From assembly GCA_964426655.1 (NCBI GenBank), contig CAYRQT010000047.1, positions 1 to 16,839 of the forward strand: a stretch of 16,839 nt of DNA, read 5' to 3'. The stretch's first letter is position 1. Each line of letters begins with the position of its first letter. The notes beneath the pieces are model-generated. The model saw nothing but the letters and a program-made list of their open reading frames with translations, did not search any database and had not been told where the DNA came from. This document shows, in pieces, positions 14,488-16,839 of this stretch. Origin of the DNA: RGIG8306 sp964426655 (GTDB lineage: Bacteria; Bacillota; Clostridia; Lachnospirales; Lachnospiraceae). A program made the position numbers and the translations under genes.

Positions 14488-15684
14488 TTATTCCATATCG
14501 CTCAAAATCCCTTCCAGGACGTCGGTCATTTTATCCACATCTTCCGTTGAAATGACCAGGGGGGGCAAAAATCGCAGGGTATTTTCTCCTGCACTTAAAA
14601 GCACCAGCCCCTTCTCCAGCGCTTTGCTCACCACCTCGCCCGGAGCGATGGAAAGGCCCAGTCCCTGCATCAACCCCATGCCTCTGTGTGCCAGCACCAG
14701 TCCAGGATGAGCCAGCTTCACATCTTCCAGTTTTTTCCAGAGATAGTCTCCCATTTTGCCCGCCCGGGCTACCACCTGTTCCCGTTTGAAAATGTCAAAA
14801 ATCAGATTCACTGCACCGCAGACCAGCGGATTTCCCCCGTAAGTTGTGCCATGATCTCCTGCCTTCAGCGTTGCTGCCTTTTCATTGCAGACAAAAGCCC
14901 CTACGGGTACGCCGCCTCCCAGTGCTTTGGCCGTAGTCACGATATCCGGCAAAATGTCATACGCCTGGTAAGCATACAAATGTCCTGTCCGCCCCATACC
15001 GCACTGAATTTCATCCAGTATCAGCAAAATATCCTTCTCATCGCAAATTTGCCGGATACCTCTTAGAAATTCTGTCTGAGCCGGGAAAATCCCTCCCTCC
15101 CCCTGGACCGTTTCCAGAATGATGGCACAGGTCTTTTCGGAAATCAATGCTTTCACACTGTCCAGATCATTGAAAACAGCAAAACGAATATGGGGAAGCA
15201 GGGGGGCAAAAGGCTCTCTGTAATGGGCATTTCCCGTAACACTCAGTGCCCCGATGGTCCGGCCGTGAAAAGAATGCTCCATGGCAATGATTTCGTACTC
15301 TTCCCCCATGCCCTTTTCATGGGCATATTTTTTTGCACATTTTAACGCCCCTTCAATGGCCTCGGCACCGCTGTTGGTAAAAAACACATGCTCCAGACCG
15401 GTTCCGGCCTTCACATGTTCTGCCGCCAAAGCCCCCTCCTCATGATAGAACAAATTGGAGGTATGCATCAGCTTCCCCACCTGGGCCTGCAGTCCGGCCG
15501 TGTATACCGGGTGATGATACCCTAGGGCACAAACACCGATGCCAGAGCCAAAATCCAGATAGGCTTTGCCATTTACATCAAACAGATATACCCCTTCTCC
15601 ATGAGAAAAGGCCACAGGAAACCGGTTATAGGTGTGCAGATAAGCCTCCTCTGCCCGGTTCTTCACCTCTAAATTATTATCCAT
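14488..15684 (-). CDS. argD: acetylornithine aminotransferase
   Basis: A 398-residue class III PLP aminotransferase. It converts N-acetylglutamate semialdehyde to N-acetylornithine, the fourth step of arginine synthesis, in the cytoplasm. Visible motifs are YLDFGSGIGVCALGYHHP, TNSGAEAIEGALKCAKKY (cofactor phosphate region), HSFHGRTIGALSVTG, LDEIQCGMGRTG with Asp224, and the cofactor lysine Lys253 in TTAKALGGGVP. The family length is normal and no motif is missing. The ATG at 15682-15684 overlaps the end of argB by eight bases. Relatives can also act on succinyl-diaminopimelate or ornithine, but the argJ-argB neighbours support ArgD. A strong terminator follows. Confidence 0.95.
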   Translation of the reverse strand: MDNNLEVKNRAEEAYLHTYNRFPVAFSHGEGVYLFDVNGKAYLDFGSGIGVCALGYHHPVYTAGLQAQVGKLMHTSNLFYHEEGALAAEHVKAGTGLEHVFFTNSGAEAIEGALKCAKKYAHEKGMGEEYEIIAMEHSFHGRTIGALSVTGNAHYREPFAPLLPHIRFAVFNDLDSVKALISEKTCAIILETVQGEGGIFPAQTEFLRGIRQICDEKDILLILDEIQCGMGRTGHLYAYQAYDILPDIVTTAKALGGGVPVGAFVCNEKAATLKAGDHGTTYGGNPLVCGAVNLIFDIFKREQVVARAGKMGDYLWKKLEDVKLAHPGLVLAHRGMGLMQGLGLSIAPGEVVSKALEKGLVLLSAGENTLRFLPPLVISTEDVDKMTDVLEGILSDME

Positions 15685-16564
15685 GGAAATACCGTTCTTC
15701 CTTTCCGCTTAGTATCGCTGTGCCGATTCCCTTATTGGTAAAGATTTCCAGCAACAGGCAATGGGGTATCCGGCCGTCCATAATATGCACCCGGGACACC
15801 CCGTTTTGAATGGCATCCAGGCAGTTCTGCAACTTGGGCAGCATACCGCCTCCCACCATGCCGCTGCCCAGCAGCGCCTCCATTTCCGGTACCGTCAGTT
15901 CGGAAATGAGACTGGCAGGATCTTTGGGATTCCCATAGACCCCTTCCACATCTGTCAGAAAGGCCAGCTTTTCCGCTTTCATTTCCGTGGCAATGGCACA
16001 GGCCGCATCATCCGCATTGATGTTATAAGTCTGATAGGCATCATCAAAGCCAATGGGACACACTATGGGCAGATAATCCTTTTCCAGCAGATCATACAGA
16101 ATTTTGGGATTGACGGATTTGATTTCCCCCACAAAGCCGATGTCCTCTCCACCGGAAAGCTTCTTATCTACCTGGAGCATTCCCCCGTCTTTACCGCTGA
16201 CCCCCACAGCTTTAACCCCCAGTTCCTGTACCATTTGCACCAGGCCCTTGTTGACCCGGTTCAGCACCATTTCTGCGATTTCCATGGTAGAGGCATCTGT
16301 TACCCGAAGCCCATTCACAAAATGAGGTTCCTCTCCGGTTTTCTGGATCCACCTGCTGATTTCCTTGCCGCCTCCGTGCACAATAATGGGTTTAAAGCCT
16401 ACCAGTTTCAACAGCACCACATCCTGAATAACGCTTTTTTTCAGGTTTTCATCTGCCATGGCACTGCCACCGTATTTTACCACAATAATTTTCCTGTTGA
16501 ACCTTTGAATATAGGGCAGGGCCTCAATGAGCACCTCTGCTTTTTCCATGATTTTATCGTCCAT
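15677..16564 (-). CDS. argB: acetylglutamate kinase
   Basis: A 295-residue amino-acid kinase. It phosphorylates N-acetylglutamate, the second and often arginine-inhibited step of the pathway. KYGGSAMADENLKKSVIQDV near the N-terminus binds ATP, IIVHGGGKEISRW binds phosphate, FVNGLRVTDASTMEIAEMVL binds substrate, and MVGGGMLPKLQNCLDAI carries the second ATP-binding lysine. The first 20 residues (AEVLIEALPYIQRFNRK) form the N-terminal helix linked to the hexameric, arginine-sensitive form, so feedback control is likely. GGGAG lies just before the ATG. It sits between argJ (eight-base gap) and argD (eight-base overlap). Confidence 0.96.
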   Translation of the reverse strand: MDDKIMEKAEVLIEALPYIQRFNRKIIVVKYGGSAMADENLKKSVIQDVVLLKLVGFKPIIVHGGGKEISRWIQKTGEEPHFVNGLRVTDASTMEIAEMVLNRVNKGLVQMVQELGVKAVGVSGKDGGMLQVDKKLSGGEDIGFVGEIKSVNPKILYDLLEKDYLPIVCPIGFDDAYQTYNINADDAACAIATEMKAEKLAFLTDVEGVYGNPKDPASLISELTVPEMEALLGSGMVGGGMLPKLQNCLDAIQNGVSRVHIMDGRIPHCLLLEIFTNKGIGTAILSGKEERYFHG

Positions 16565-16572
16565 TTTGCTCC

Positions 16573-16839
16573 CTAACTGCGGTAATCCGCATTAATCTTA
16601 ATGTAATCATAGGTCAGGTCACAGCCCCAGGCCGTGGCAGACGCATCGCCCATATGCAAATGGATACAGGCCGTTACTGCAGGACAGGACAGAATGGCCG
16701 TGGCCTTTTCCTCATCAAAATCCACTGCCTTTCCCTGCAGCATAATGGCAATCTCTCCAGCTTCACTCTGAAAATGCAGGTCCACCAGGTCCGGATCAAA
16801 GGGGGCTCCTGCATAGCCCATGGCACACAGGATTCTCCC
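16573..16839 (-). CDS. argJ: glutamate N-acetyltransferase / ornithine acetyltransferase, C-terminal end
   Basis: The last 88 residues of ArgJ; the frame is open to the window edge, reading GRILCAMGYAGAPFDPDLVD and ending in DASATAWGCDLTYDYIKINA and DYRS. The ATAWGCDLTYDYxKIN ending is diagnostic. ArgJ moves the acetyl group from N-acetylornithine to glutamate and so closes the cyclic arginine pathway. Its active-site threonine and the self-cleavage site lie upstream, outside the window, so whether the enzyme is mono- or bifunctional cannot be judged. It is followed after eight bases by argB, and argC probably lies further upstream. Confidence 0.93.
   Translation of the reverse strand, partial: GRILCAMGYAGAPFDPDLVDLHFQSEAGEIAIMLQGKAVDFDEEKATAILSCPAVTACIHLHMGDASATAWGCDLTYDYIKINADYRS

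Noticed and set aside
15761..16576. Plus-strand open frame of 271 codons
   Set aside because: Exact antisense of argB, whose motifs are complete.

Overview
The window looks like chromosomal DNA of a low-to-mid GC Gram-positive Clostridia member, most likely a gut Lachnospiraceae. This is inferred from strong AGGAGG ribosome sites, TTG/GTG starts, a GerM-type lipoprotein, NatA/NatB-like transporters, an argJ-argB-argD order and Lachnospiraceae-style prophage tail genes. No species marker such as rRNA is present.

The right part, about 6036-16839, is ordinary chromosome with every gene on the minus strand. Reading in the direction of transcription (right to left), it holds: the end of argJ, argB and argD (arginine biosynthesis), closed by a strong terminator; a sigma-A-like promoter with a palindrome over its -10 box, driving an ABC-2 exporter operon (ATPase and two NatB-like permeases); and a tight five-gene run of comEA, an OmpR-type response regulator, a sensor kinase, a two-domain GerMN lipoprotein and comEC. 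In that run, DNA-uptake genes flank a regulator-kinase-GerMN lipoprotein trio. The trio has the same order as the actinobacterial mtrA-mtrB-lpqB operon.

The left part, about 1-6036, is AT-richer accessory DNA. comEC is cut inside its conserved ISG-V-H motif at about 6036, the expected picture if an integrative element sits in comEC. Inside the boundary come an AT-rich stretch with spaced repeats of TTNCGCNAAA and two palindromes, a SymE-like small protein gene, and on the opposite strand a ParB/DUF6551-like gene with a possible beta-clamp motif. Beyond about 4472 lies a siphophage tail module on the minus strand: a tape-measure protein missing its N-terminus, a small tail protein and a tail-tip protein carrying a LamG-like domain. 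The tape-measure gene is broken at the point where a second truncated reading frame begins on the other strand. The element has therefore been rearranged or deleted, or two sequences were joined in assembly. No integrase, head, packaging or lysis gene is visible. The far end of the element and the 3' half of comEC lie outside the window.

I see no rRNA, tRNA, CRISPR array or insertion sequence.
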